From Acidobacteriaceae bacterium (GTDB lineage Bacteria; Acidobacteriota; Terriglobia; Terriglobales; Acidobacteriaceae): DNA of 64,000 nucleotides. The notes under the pieces were generated by a model that was not told where the DNA came from, ran no database searches, and saw nothing but the letters and a program-made list of their open reading frames with translations. Of the stretch, positions 53,021 to 62,399 are shown in pieces. The stretch covers positions 1 through 64,000 of the forward strand of contig PLHW01000069.1 in assembly GCA_003139095.1 (NCBI GenBank), in the 5' to 3' direction. Within the stretch, counting starts at the first letter, position 1; every line of letters starts with the position of its first letter. A program made the position numbers and the translations under genes.

Positions 53021-54327
53021 GATTTGTCGTCCTTGGAATCGCCGATGGAGTCAGCGTTGGTGGAGGCGGGCGATTCATCGGGTGAAAGCTGAAAGTCGTT
53101 GAGCCAGAGCTTGCCGCGGATGGGGCTGCCGGCGGGAAAACGTTCGACCGCGAGGCGGACGAGGACAGTCTCGGCGGGAGTTTTAATCGTCGAGTGAACT
53201 TCCTTCCAGAAATCGGCGTCGGTGAGGGGATCGCTGGCGAAGAGGACGGCGCCGGAGTAGGCGTCGCGGAGGACGATTTCGGGGCCGCCCGCGCCCTCGA
53301 AGTCGGCGGATTTATAGTAAGCGGAAAAATCGTAGGCTGTGCCGGCGCGAACGGGGATGAGTTGTTGAATGCCGGCGTCGGAAATTCCGGGACCTTCGAA
53401 GGTAAGGGAGAGGGAGCGACGGCCCTCGCGGAAATCGCTGGCGTCGAGGAGCGGACGGACGCCGGTGCGGTTGATGTAGGTCCAGTCAAAGCCGCCATTC
53501 AAAACGTCGAGACTGAAATCGCCGTTGACGACGAGGTTGTCGTCGGTGGGGAGATAGGCGGCGAGGCCGAGCGCGGGGGCGGACTGCGCCCATGCGGAAG
53601 TGGCGGCGTCGGGAAGGCGGGATTGAATCAGATAGTTGACATATTCGAAAAGGTAACGAGAGTCAAATTTTTGGTGGAGGTCGGCGAGATGAGAGAAAGT
53701 CTTAATGGCGGCGTCGGTTTGTCCTTTGCTCATTAATAAGGAGAGGAAGGCGAGCAGGGAATCAGGGCGGGCAGGCACGACGCCGGTGAGCAAAGCGTCG
53801 GCATCGGGACGGATGCGCCAGGACTGCTGAAGGGCGGCATCGACGAGCGAATTGTCATTGGCGATGACCACGCCGAATTCGCGGAGGGCGCGGGGAGTGT
53901 CGCCGTCTACGATGAAAAAGTTGGCCGCTTCCCAGGCAACGTCGGGCGCGGTGGGTTCGGACTGCAAGGCACGATCGAGGGCGAGGCGGCGATCGGCGAT
54001 ATTGCCGGTGACACGATAGGCGTTGGCGAGGTCAAACCAATAGTGGGCGTTGTGAGGATTGAGGGTGACGGCGGCGCGATAGCTGGCGATGGCGGCTTGA
54101 GGATCGTTGGAGATGAAGGCGTGGTAGCGGCCGAGGCGATTGCGGTAGTCGGCGTTTCCGGGAGAGAGGCGGGTGGCGAGTTGGAGCTTGGGAAGATCAG
54201 CGCGGGAGGCGAGGACGGTGGCCGCGAACTCTTTGGCAGTGAGGAAGAGATAGAGGGATGCGGCGACGAGAAGAGCGCCGAGGAGTTGATTGAGGCGGCG
54301 ATGGGGAAGTGGAGTGGGCATCGTCAA
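53017..54327 (-). CDS. Membrane-anchored TPR protein with carbohydrate-binding-like domain
   Basis: A 436-residue protein: one membrane helix (about 13-32), TPR-like units (about 45-245; RNRLGRYHAFISNDPQAAIA, FDLANAYRVTGNIADRR) and a beta-sandwich (about 255-420; LVVNGDFSLDVLNGGFDW, RRSLSLTFEGPGI, YDFSAYYKSADFEGAGG) of the type seen in carbohydrate-binding modules. It probably works with the O-antigen polymerase, whose start overlaps its stop, either as an assembly scaffold or by contacting the polymer. No established name. Confidence 0.78.
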   Translation of the reverse strand: MTMPTPLPHRRLNQLLGALLVAASLYLFLTAKEFAATVLASRADLPKLQLATRLSPGNADYRNRLGRYHAFISNDPQAAIASYRAAVTLNPHNAHYWFDLANAYRVTGNIADRRLALDRALQSEPTAPDVAWEAANFFIVDGDTPRALREFGVVIANDNSLVDAALQQSWRIRPDADALLTGVVPARPDSLLAFLSLLMSKGQTDAAIKTFSHLADLHQKFDSRYLFEYVNYLIQSRLPDAATSAWAQSAPALGLAAYLPTDDNLVVNGDFSLDVLNGGFDWTYINRTGVRPLLDASDFREGRRSLSLTFEGPGISDAGIQQLIPVRAGTAYDFSAYYKSADFEGAGGPEIVLRDAYSGAVLFASDPLTDADFWKEVHSTIKTPAETVLVRLAVERFPAGSPIRGKLWLNDFQLSPDESPASTNADSIGDSKDDKS

Positions 54328-54336
54328 AGGCGCACC

Positions 54337-56661
54337 TCAAGCACCGGCAGAGGCGGCATTCGAATGCTTTTCTTCGGCGGCCTCGACGGGATCATCCTGA
54401 TAGTAGTGCGTGTATTTTCCCTGGTATTCGTAATAGTAGTAATAGTCGGGCGACGTGAGGTCGACGGCATTGAGGAGCACGCCGGCAACGTGAGCGTTGA
54501 CCTGGGTCAGAATATCGCGCGAACGACGAAGCGCCTGCTTGGTGGTCTGGCCGGAGCGGATAACGAGGATGGTGGCATCGGCGCGCGGAGAAAGCACAAC
54601 GGCATCGGTAACGGAGAGCGTGGGCGGAGTGTCAATCACGATGTGATCGTATTGCTCACGGAGTTCGGCGAGCAGGTTGCGCATGTTAGCGGAGGCGAGC
54701 AACTCGGCGGGATTCGGAGGCAGACTGCCGGCGGGCAGAATGGAGAGATTGGGCAGAACGGTCGAGGTAGTGATGCACTGTTGTAAGGTTGCGCTGCCGG
54801 TGAGGACGTTGCTGAGACCGCTGCGGGGGCCCATGCCGAGGGCCTTATGAATGCTGGGGCGGCGAAGATCGGCGTCGACGAGAAGAACGCGAACACCTTT
54901 TTGCGCGAGAACGATGGCCGTGTTAATGCTGGTGGTGGTCTTGCCTTCCTGGGGACGCGCACTGGTGACGAGAACGACTTTGGGTGGTGCGCCGAGATTG
55001 GAGAGCAGGAGCGAAGTGCGAAGGGCGCGATAAGACTCCGCCATCTGCGACTGGGGACGAACCTGGGTGACCATCTCGACCGCTTCCTTGGAAGTGAGGG
55101 CGAGGCGAGTGCCGGCGGCGCCACGAGTATTCGCGCGGGAGCCGAGGGGAATCATTCCAAGAGAAGGAAGAGCGGAGATGGCCTGCGCCTGCTCGGGGGT
55201 GCGGACGGTGTTGTCCATGTTTTCGAGCAGGAAGGCGAGACCGACGCCGGAGATTACGCCGAGAACGAGAGCGAAGGCGAGGTTGCGCGGGATATTGGGT
55301 TCGCTGGGCGAAGTGGGAACGCGCGCGGCATTGATGATGCGGAAATTGTTGGAGCGCAAACCGGCGGTGACGCCGGCCTCCTTGAGTTTTTCGAGGAGGC
55401 CTTCGTAGAGAGTGCGGTTGGACTCGACGTCGCGTTTGAGGAGACTGTATTCGATGGCGCTCTCGTTGAGCTTGTTGGCCTCCTGCTTCTGCTTTTCGAA
55501 GGAGGCGCGCAGCATGGTTTCACGCTGCAAGGCGGCCTGGAATTCGCCGCGGAGATGGTTGACGGATTTATTGATCTCAGATTGAAGCTGACGATCGATC
55601 TCTTTGAGCTGGCTGTTGAGCTGGGCGAGCTTGGGATAGGAGGGACCGAATTGGGTGCTGAGTTCGGCGACCTGAATGCGAAGGGTTGCCTGCTGCTCGC
55701 GAAGCTTATCGAGAAGAGTTGAGCCGGGACCGCCGGATTCAGCGATGATGGCGGCGGCCACGACTTCGGGATCGGCCGATTGGGTCTGGCGATAGATCGC
55801 TTCTTTCTGCATGCGATCAGATTCGGCCGCGGTCATCTCCTTGTTGAGTTCGTCGAGCTTTTCGGTGGTGATGTTCTGCTTCTCGTCGATGCCGAGGATC
55901 TCGTGCTCTTTCTGGTAGCGGACGAGTTTTTCCTGGGAGGTTTCCACCTTCATCTGCAAGTCGACGAGTTGCTTGGAGAGCCAGTCGGAGGCCTGCATGG
56001 TGGACTCGAACTTGGTTTTGAAATTCTGCTCGACGTAGGTGGCGGCGAGGGTGTTGACGGTGCTGGCGGCCAGTTGCGGATCTGTGCTGTTGTAGTGAAT
56101 CTCGATGATGCGAGTGTTGGGAATGAGCGCGACGCGGAGGCTGCCGCGAAATGAGCCGAGCAGGGCCGAGGTGCGGCTGGAGTCGTTCTGGAGAGGATCG
56201 GCAACGAGGTTCGGTTGTTTTTGTTCGGGGCGTCCGCCGAATTCCTGGCGCTTATCGAGATTGAGTTGGCGGATGACCTGAAGAGCGAGCAGATCGCTTT
56301 GCAGGATGCGGACCTCGGTGTCGAGATCGCTCTGGTCGTAGTAGTCGACGACGGGCATCGAGTCTTTAAAGGTGATGAGATTGGAATCGGCTTTGTTGAC
56401 TACGATTTGACCGACGGCTTCGTAGACAGGAGTCTGGCGAAGGCTGGCGATAGCGACAATCGCGAAGATGCCGACGACGCAACCGATGACGAGCCACTTG
56501 CGTTTGATGAGAACGCGCAGGTATTCGCGGAGAGTGGATTCCTGCGCAGGGAGGACGTTGTAGAGCGAGGAGTTGAGGGGCTTTAGAATTTCAGCCGCTT
56601 CGACCGGTTGCAGGTCGTGCAATCCGTCGGCATTCCGAGGAACCATCGGGCCCAATGACAT
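54337..56661 (-). CDS. Wzc-like polysaccharide co-polymerase / tyrosine autokinase
   Basis: A 774-residue inner-membrane protein controlling exopolysaccharide chain length and export. It has a Wzz domain with a first helix at about 57-75 (WLVIGCVVGIFAIVAIASL), a long coiled-coil periplasmic region and a second helix near 510 (NLAFALVLGVISGVGLAFLL). The cytoplasmic BY-kinase domain has Walker A SARPQEGKTTTSIN, Walker A' LLVDADLRRPS and Walker B IVIDTPP. The end is a tyrosine cluster (DYYYYYEYQGKYTHYY), the autophosphorylation site. ATG 56661 was chosen (GGAG upstream); ATG 56811 is an alternative. It is the first gene of the operon. Confidence 0.92.
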   Translation of the reverse strand: MSLGPMVPRNADGLHDLQPVEAAEILKPLNSSLYNVLPAQESTLREYLRVLIKRKWLVIGCVVGIFAIVAIASLRQTPVYEAVGQIVVNKADSNLITFKDSMPVVDYYDQSDLDTEVRILQSDLLALQVIRQLNLDKRQEFGGRPEQKQPNLVADPLQNDSSRTSALLGSFRGSLRVALIPNTRIIEIHYNSTDPQLAASTVNTLAATYVEQNFKTKFESTMQASDWLSKQLVDLQMKVETSQEKLVRYQKEHEILGIDEKQNITTEKLDELNKEMTAAESDRMQKEAIYRQTQSADPEVVAAAIIAESGGPGSTLLDKLREQQATLRIQVAELSTQFGPSYPKLAQLNSQLKEIDRQLQSEINKSVNHLRGEFQAALQRETMLRASFEKQKQEANKLNESAIEYSLLKRDVESNRTLYEGLLEKLKEAGVTAGLRSNNFRIINAARVPTSPSEPNIPRNLAFALVLGVISGVGLAFLLENMDNTVRTPEQAQAISALPSLGMIPLGSRANTRGAAGTRLALTSKEAVEMVTQVRPQSQMAESYRALRTSLLLSNLGAPPKVVLVTSARPQEGKTTTSINTAIVLAQKGVRVLLVDADLRRPSIHKALGMGPRSGLSNVLTGSATLQQCITTSTVLPNLSILPAGSLPPNPAELLASANMRNLLAELREQYDHIVIDTPPTLSVTDAVVLSPRADATILVIRSGQTTKQALRRSRDILTQVNAHVAGVLLNAVDLTSPDYYYYYEYQGKYTHYYQDDPVEAAEEKHSNAASAGA

Positions 56662-56934
56662 CGTGCGATTCTCCAAAGGCGCCGGCCAGAGCGCATCCTG
56701 TTGCACGCCAGTTCGAGAGCGCGGCGACTGGCGCAGGCAAAAACCAGAGCTAGATGCAGAAATTTGGCCTGATTCTAGCATCGGGGCGCGATGAGCTAAT
56801 TCAAAATCCATCGGCGGCACAGTCCTCTTTTGATTCCCCCAGGCAGGGGCGCGCGCACCCTTCGCTATACTAGCGGGCAACGAACTTACCCATTACACTC
56901 TGATGTCTCTTGCTGTCTTCTCGAAGGAATAAGA

Positions 56935-58029
56935 ATGGTGAACTGGACGAAGGAATCGATACTGGTGACGGGCGGCACCGGATCGTTTGGCAAGAAATTT
57001 GTGGAGATCATGCTGCGGGATTACCGGCCGCAACGGCTGGTGATTTTCAGCCGGGACGAGTTGAAGCAGCATGAGATGCGAACGGCGGGATTCGACGATC
57101 CGAGCCTGAGATATTTTATCGGCGACGTGCGGGACGGAGAGCGGTTGAAGCGCGCGCTCGCGGGCGTGACGGTGGTGGTGCACGCGGCGGCGCTGAAGCA
57201 GGTGCCGGCGTGCGAATACAACCCGTTTGAAGCGATCCAGACGAACATTATGGGCGGGCGCAACGTGATCGATGCGGCGATCGACCAGGGAGTGCGACGG
57301 ATTCTGGCGCTGAGCACGGACAAGGCAGTGAACCCAATTAATTTGTATGGGGCGACCAAGCTGTGCGCGGAAAAAATGTTTGTGCAGGCGAATGCGTACG
57401 CGGGCGCGCAGGATACCAAGTTCAGCTGTGCGCGCTACGGAAACGTGGTGGGAAGCCGGGGGAGCGTGATTCCGATTTTTATGGAGCAGCGGCAGCGGGG
57501 GAAGATCACGATTACGGATCCGCGGATGACGCGATTCTGGCTAACGCTGGAGCAGGGTGTGAACTTTGTGGTGCGGTGCCTGGAGCAGATGCACGGCGGC
57601 GAGATTTTTGTGCCGCGAATTCCGAGCATGCGACTGCTGGATCTGGCGGAGACAATTGCGCCGGGATGCGAGGTGGAGTACATCGGCATCCGTCCGGGAG
57701 AGAAGTTGCACGAGGTGCTGGTTTCGGAAGACGAGTCTCGGCAGACGCTGGCGACCGAGGAGATGTTCGTGATTCAGCCGTCGCACCCGTGGTGGAAACC
57801 GCAGAACTGGACGAAGGCAAAACCGCTGCCGGAGGGATTCCGGTATTCGAGCGACAACAACGAGCAATGGTTGACGCGGCGGGAACTGGAAGAACTTGTG
57901 GCGCCTGAGGCGGGGATTGCGACGAATGAGGCGGGCGCGCAGAGGATGGCTGCGGGGAGCATTTCGACTACGGCCACCGGGAAACTTGCTTCTGGAGAGA
58001 TGGCCGAGGCAGCGTCCACATCTGTGTAG
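56935..58029 (+). CDS. pseB: UDP-N-acetylglucosamine 4,6-dehydratase (inverting), PseB
   Basis: First enzyme of pseudaminic acid synthesis: it converts UDP-GlcNAc to UDP-2-acetamido-2,6-dideoxy-beta-L-arabino-hexos-4-ulose. The 364-residue protein has the Rossmann motif LVTGGTGSFGKKF, STDKAVNPINLYGATKLCAE with the catalytic Asp, Lys and Tyr-x3-Lys, and the family's FSRDELKQHEM and IRPGEKLHE. A roughly 35-residue Ala/Ser/Thr-rich tail makes it longer than usual. ATG 56935 follows GAAGGAATAAGA. It is divergent from the Wzc-like gene and leads a tightly packed operon. Confidence 0.93.
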   Translation: MVNWTKESILVTGGTGSFGKKFVEIMLRDYRPQRLVIFSRDELKQHEMRTAGFDDPSLRYFIGDVRDGERLKRALAGVTVVVHAAALKQVPACEYNPFEAIQTNIMGGRNVIDAAIDQGVRRILALSTDKAVNPINLYGATKLCAEKMFVQANAYAGAQDTKFSCARYGNVVGSRGSVIPIFMEQRQRGKITITDPRMTRFWLTLEQGVNFVVRCLEQMHGGEIFVPRIPSMRLLDLAETIAPGCEVEYIGIRPGEKLHEVLVSEDESRQTLATEEMFVIQPSHPWWKPQNWTKAKPLPEGFRYSSDNNEQWLTRRELEELVAPEAGIATNEAGAQRMAAGSISTTATGKLASGEMAEAASTSV

Positions 58030-58030
58030 C

Positions 58031-59287
58031 ATGAATTCCTCACCGACAAAATTGGAAGCGCTGGCCATCAACGGGGGGCGTTCCGTGCGCGAAAAACTTT
58101 TGCCGTATGGACGACAGAAGTTGGATGAAGAGGACATTCAGGTCGCGGTGGATGTGCTGCGCTCGGACTGGCTGACAACGGGGCCGAAGGTTGCGGAGTT
58201 TGAAGAGGCTTTTGCGGCGTGGGTGGGCGCGCGGTTTGCGGTCAGCTTCAGTTCGGGCACGGCGGCCTTGCACGGAGCGGCGTTCGCCGCGGGGCTTAAG
58301 CCGGGAGACGAAACGATTACGACTCCGCTGACTTTCTGCGCGACGGCCAATTGCGTTTTATACCAGGGAGCGACGCCGGTATTTGCCGACGTGTGCGATG
58401 ACACGCTGAACCTGGATCCACGGGAGGTGGGGAGGAAAGTTTCTGCGCGGACGAAGGCGATTATTGCGGTCGATTATGCGGGACACCCGGCGGCGCTGGA
58501 TGAATTGCGGGAGATTGCGGCGAGTGTGGGCGCCACGCTGATTGAAGACGCGTGCCACTCGCTGGGCGCGGAGTACAGGGGAAAGCGAGTTGGCGGGATT
58601 GCGGACATGACGGTGTTCAGCTTCCATCCGGTGAAGCATTTGACGACCGGGGAAGGCGGAATGGTAACGACGAACGACGTGAGATGGGCGGAAATTCTGC
58701 GGCGGTTTCGAAACCATGGGATCAGCAGCGGGGCGAGGGAGAGGCAAGAGAGCGGCGAGTGGTTCTATGAGATGTCGCTGCTCGGATTCAATTACCGGTT
58801 GACGGATATTGGTTGTGCGCTGGGAATTTCACAGTTAAAGAAACTAGAGGCGAACCTGACGCGCCGGCGGGAAATTGCCGCGCAATATTCGCGCGAATTG
58901 CGGGGCCTGCCGGTGCGGGTTCCGGCGGTTCGAGATGAGGTCTTGCCGGCGTGGCATTTGTATCCGATCCGGCTGGATTTGGGAGCGCTTTCGGTGGGGC
59001 GGCGGGAAATTTTCCGGGCGTTGCGGGCGGAGAACATTGGCGTGAATGTTCACTACATTCCGGTTCACTTGCATCCTTATTATCGGGAGCGATTTGCGGG
59101 GATGAGCGGTGAGGGAAGTTATCTGGTCGCGGAGAAGGCTTATGAGCAGCTGATCAGTTTGCCGATGTTTCACTCGATGACGGGAGTCGATGTGGAGGAC
59201 GCGATCGAAGCGGTACACAAGGTGATTGGCAATTACGCGCGCGAGAGCGAGCGCCCGAGTGCAGCGGGATCGAGGCGGTCTGGATAG
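58031..59287 (+). CDS. pseC: UDP-4-amino-4,6-dideoxy-N-acetyl-beta-L-altrosamine transaminase, PseC
   Basis: Second enzyme of the pathway; it transfers an amino group to the PseB product using PLP. The 418-residue protein is a DegT/DnrJ-type aminotransferase with SSGTAALHGAAFAAGLKPGD, IEDACHSLGAEYRGKRVG and the PLP lysine in FSFHPVKHLTTGEGG (about residue 202). It begins one base after the PseB stop. The frame could start at 57896 but those residues are antisense-like Arg-rich noise. Confidence 0.93.
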   Translation: MNSSPTKLEALAINGGRSVREKLLPYGRQKLDEEDIQVAVDVLRSDWLTTGPKVAEFEEAFAAWVGARFAVSFSSGTAALHGAAFAAGLKPGDETITTPLTFCATANCVLYQGATPVFADVCDDTLNLDPREVGRKVSARTKAIIAVDYAGHPAALDELREIAASVGATLIEDACHSLGAEYRGKRVGGIADMTVFSFHPVKHLTTGEGGMVTTNDVRWAEILRRFRNHGISSGARERQESGEWFYEMSLLGFNYRLTDIGCALGISQLKKLEANLTRRREIAAQYSRELRGLPVRVPAVRDEVLPAWHLYPIRLDLGALSVGRREIFRALRAENIGVNVHYIPVHLHPYYRERFAGMSGEGSYLVAEKAYEQLISLPMFHSMTGVDVEDAIEAVHKVIGNYARESERPSAAGSRRSG

Positions 59288-59291
59288 AGGT

Positions 59292-62200
59292 ATGCCCAGC
59301 ATCGATGAGTATGTGGAATATCGTGCGCTGATCGTGGGTTGTGGTTCGATCGGACGCCGGCATGGGAAGAACCTTAGAACTCTGGGCCTGCGGAACCTGG
59401 CGTTTTGCGACACGAATCCCGAGGCACTGCAACGGTGCGCGGAATCCCGGCCGGCTGAATTATTTTCCAACTACGAAGAGGCGCTACAGAAATTCAAGCC
59501 TGACTTGGTGCTGATCTGCACGCCGCCCGTGTACCACGTGGATGTTGCGCTGGCCGCGCTGCGGGCGAATGCGCACGTCTTTATCGAGAAGCCTGTGTCG
59601 CACGAATCGGGAGGGATTCAAGTGCTGATCGCGGAGGCGCGGCGGCATGATCGAAACGTGCAGGTGGGTTACAACCTGCGGTTTCATCCGGGATTGCAGA
59701 TCCTGAAAGAGTTGATCGACTCGGGGAAGATCGGACGGGTTTTGTGGACGAGCGTGGAAGCGGGCCAATATCTGCCGGACTGGCGTCCCTGGCAGAACTA
59801 TCGCGAGAGTTATAGCGCGCGGCAGGAGTTGGGGGGAGGGATCATCCTGGATGGCTCGCACGAACTGGATTACATCTGCTGGCTGATGGGATGGCCGACC
59901 GAGGTGAGTTGCCGGGCGGAGCATCTGAGCAGTCTGGAAGTGGACGTGGAGGACTCGGCGTGGATTTACCTGACGTTTCCGGAGCGGCGCCGGGCGGAAC
60001 TGCACTTGGATTTTGTGCAGCGGGCGTACACGCGGACGTGCAAGGTGGTGGGTGAAATGGGCACGGCGCTGTGGGATTTCACTTCGCAGGAAGTGCGTTG
60101 GTTTTCCGCGGAGGATGGCGCGTGGAAGAGCATTCCATACAAGTTCGAAGTGAATGATATGTACGTCAGCGAACTCAAACATTTTTTGAATTCTTTGGGG
60201 AGTGGAACGGGGCCGCGAGTAGATCTGGAACAGGGGCGGGATGTGATTCGGGTGGTGGAAGCGGCGAAGAAATCATCGGCTGAAGGGCGACCGCAGGCGT
60301 TGAACTGGACCAGCGAAAACCTGACGGGGCCGGTGTTGGCGATTATTCAGGCGCGCATGGGTTCGACACGACTGCCGGGGAAGAGCCTAGCCGACATTGA
60401 AGGGCGGCCGATGTTGTGGCACGTGATTGAACGGGTGAAGCGAGCAAGCCTGGTGGATCGTGTGATGGTGGCGACCTCGACGAACCCGATGGATGACGCG
60501 ATTGAAGCGATGTGCCGAGAGCGGGGGATTTTGTGTTACCGGGGAAGCGAACATGATGTGCTGGATCGCTTCTACGTCGCGGCGCGAGCAGAGAAGGCGA
60601 TGCAGGTGGTGCGGATCACGGCGGATTGTCCATTGATCGATCCGGAGGTGATCGATCGGGTGGTGCGGCGCTTTCAGCGGGGCGATTTGGATTATGCGTC
60701 GAATACGATGGTGCGCAGTTATCCGGACGGGCTCGACACGGAGGTTTTTTCTTTTTCGGCGTTGGAGAAGGCGTGGCACGAAGCGACGAAGACGTCGGAG
60801 CGAGAGCATGTAACGCCCTATTTGCGAGCGGAAAAATTTCGGACCGCAAATGTCGAAAACGATTCCGCGTCTCTGTATCAGCATTACCGCTGGACGGTGG
60901 ATGAGACGAAGGACCTGGAGTTCATTCGAACGGTGTATCGCGCGCTGGGAGAGAAGAGGAATTTCGGAATGAGAGATGTGCTGGAGTTGCTGGAAAAAAA
61001 CGCGGGGTTGGAGAAGATGAATTCTGAGATCGTCTCGAACCGCGGATATTACAAGAGCCTATTTGACGAAGCGAGCGCGGCGGCGGCACCGGGGAGATCG
61101 ATAGCGAAGTCGCTGGCATGGCTGGAGCGCGCGGAGAGGGTGATTCCGGGCTGCTCGCAAACGTTCAGCAAAGGCGCGAACCAGCATGTACGGGGCGTCG
61201 CGCCGGTATTTTTGGCGAAGGGCAAGGGATGCCGGGTGTGGGATGTGGACGGCAACGAATACGTCGACTACATCCAGGGACTGTTGCCGAATATTCTTGG
61301 CTACGCGCATGAGGGCGTGAATGCCGCGGTCGCTGAGCAATTGGCGCAGGGGCACAGCTTCTCGCTACCGCATCCGGTGGAGGTAGAGTTGGCGGAGCGG
61401 CTGAAGCGGCTGATTCCGTGCGGGGAGAGAGTTCGCTTTGGGAAGAATGGTTCGGATGCGACGTCGGGCGCGGTGCGAGCGGCGCGCGCATTTACCGGGC
61501 GAGATCGCATCGCGTGCTGCGGCTATCACGGCTGGCAGGATTGGTTCATCGGCAGCACGACGCGGAATGCGGGAGTGCCGGCTGCGGTGAGAGCGCTGAC
61601 ACACACGTTCGTGTACAACGATCTGGACTCGCTGGAACGAGTGTTGAACGGACATCCGAGGGAGTTTGCTGCGGTGATTATGGAGCCGGTGAACTTCTGG
61701 CCACCGGCGGCGGGTTTTCTTGAAGGCGTGAAAGACTTGGCGGGCAAGCACGGTGCGGTGCTCATTTTTGACGAGATTTGCAGCGGCTTTCATTTCGGAT
61801 TGGGAGGGGCGCAGAAGAAATTCGGAGTGATTCCTGATCTGGCGTGTTTCGGGAAGGCAATGGGAAACGGCTTTCCGATTTCGTGCGTGGTGGGACGAGC
61901 GGAAATCATGAAGGTGTTTGAGGACATTTTTTTCAGCTTCACGTTCGGCGGGGAAGTGGCGTCGATGACAGCCGCGATGGCGGTGCTGGATGTTCTCGAA
62001 ACCAGCGACGCACTCGGACGCATGGACGCGAATGGAAGGGTGTTGCAGAACGGGTTGAATGCGTTTGCGAAAGACGCGGGACTGGAGACGCGGATTCGGT
62101 GCATCGGATACCCGTTCTGGTCGTTGATTAAATTTCTGGAAGGCGATGGCAGTGACAGTTTGCTGCTACGAAGCCTGTTTACGCAGGAATGCGCGAAACG

Positions 62201-62381
62201 CGGGGTGCTGCTGCTGGCAACTCACAATATGACGGCTGCGCACGATCCGCTGGCGATCGAGAAGACTCTGAAGGTGTATGCGGAGGTTTGCAAGACCGTG
62301 GGGGAGTGGCTGAGCGAGCGCGATCCGGAGCGATTTTTGGAAGGCGAGATGATTCAGCCGGTTTTCAAAGTTCGGGCGTGA
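59292..62381 (+). CDS. Three-enzyme fusion: Gfo/Idh oxidoreductase - SpsF-like cytidylyltransferase - class III aminotransferase
   Basis: A 1029-residue protein with three complete domains. Residues 1-345: NAD-dependent oxidoreductase (LIVGCGSIGRRHGKNL, IEKPVSH, GGGIILDGSHELDYI). About 346-575: SpsF/NeuA-like nucleotidyltransferase (LAIIQARMGSTRLPGKSL, VVRITADCPLIDPEVID). About 580-1029: aminotransferase of the glutamate-1-semialdehyde type (KNGSDATSGAVRAARA, LIFDEICSGFHFGLGG, PLP lysine in ACFGKAMGNGFPIS). The middle domain is the only candidate in the operon for the CMP-sugar (PseF) step. ATG 59292 follows GAGG and the PseC stop by four bases. The extra oxidoreductase and transaminase suggest a modified nonulosonic acid or second sugar. 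Confidence 0.9.
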   Translation: MPSIDEYVEYRALIVGCGSIGRRHGKNLRTLGLRNLAFCDTNPEALQRCAESRPAELFSNYEEALQKFKPDLVLICTPPVYHVDVALAALRANAHVFIEKPVSHESGGIQVLIAEARRHDRNVQVGYNLRFHPGLQILKELIDSGKIGRVLWTSVEAGQYLPDWRPWQNYRESYSARQELGGGIILDGSHELDYICWLMGWPTEVSCRAEHLSSLEVDVEDSAWIYLTFPERRRAELHLDFVQRAYTRTCKVVGEMGTALWDFTSQEVRWFSAEDGAWKSIPYKFEVNDMYVSELKHFLNSLGSGTGPRVDLEQGRDVIRVVEAAKKSSAEGRPQALNWTSENLTGPVLAIIQARMGSTRLPGKSLADIEGRPMLWHVIERVKRASLVDRVMVATSTNPMDDAIEAMCRERGILCYRGSEHDVLDRFYVAARAEKAMQVVRITADCPLIDPEVIDRVVRRFQRGDLDYASNTMVRSYPDGLDTEVFSFSALEKAWHEATKTSEREHVTPYLRAEKFRTANVENDSASLYQHYRWTVDETKDLEFIRTVYRALGEKRNFGMRDVLELLEKNAGLEKMNSEIVSNRGYYKSLFDEASAAAAPGRSIAKSLAWLERAERVIPGCSQTFSKGANQHVRGVAPVFLAKGKGCRVWDVDGNEYVDYIQGLLPNILGYAHEGVNAAVAEQLAQGHSFSLPHPVEVELAERLKRLIPCGERVRFGKNGSDATSGAVRAARAFTGRDRIACCGYHGWQDWFIGSTTRNAGVPAAVRALTHTFVYNDLDSLERVLNGHPREFAAVIMEPVNFWPPAAGFLEGVKDLAGKHGAVLIFDEICSGFHFGLGGAQKKFGVIPDLACFGKAMGNGFPISCVVGRAEIMKVFEDIFFSFTFGGEVASMTAAMAVLDVLETSDALGRMDANGRVLQNGLNAFAKDAGLETRIRCIGYPFWSLIKFLEGDGSDSLLLRSLFTQECAKRGVLLLATHNMTAAHDPLAIEKTLKVYAEVCKTVGEWLSERDPERFLEGEMIQPVFKVRA

Positions 62382-62399
62382 CGGCGTGGAGAGCGGACA

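Noticed and set aside
52157-53092. 311-codon open frame opposite the O-antigen ligase gene
   Set aside because: Acidic Gly-rich antisense frame without family features.
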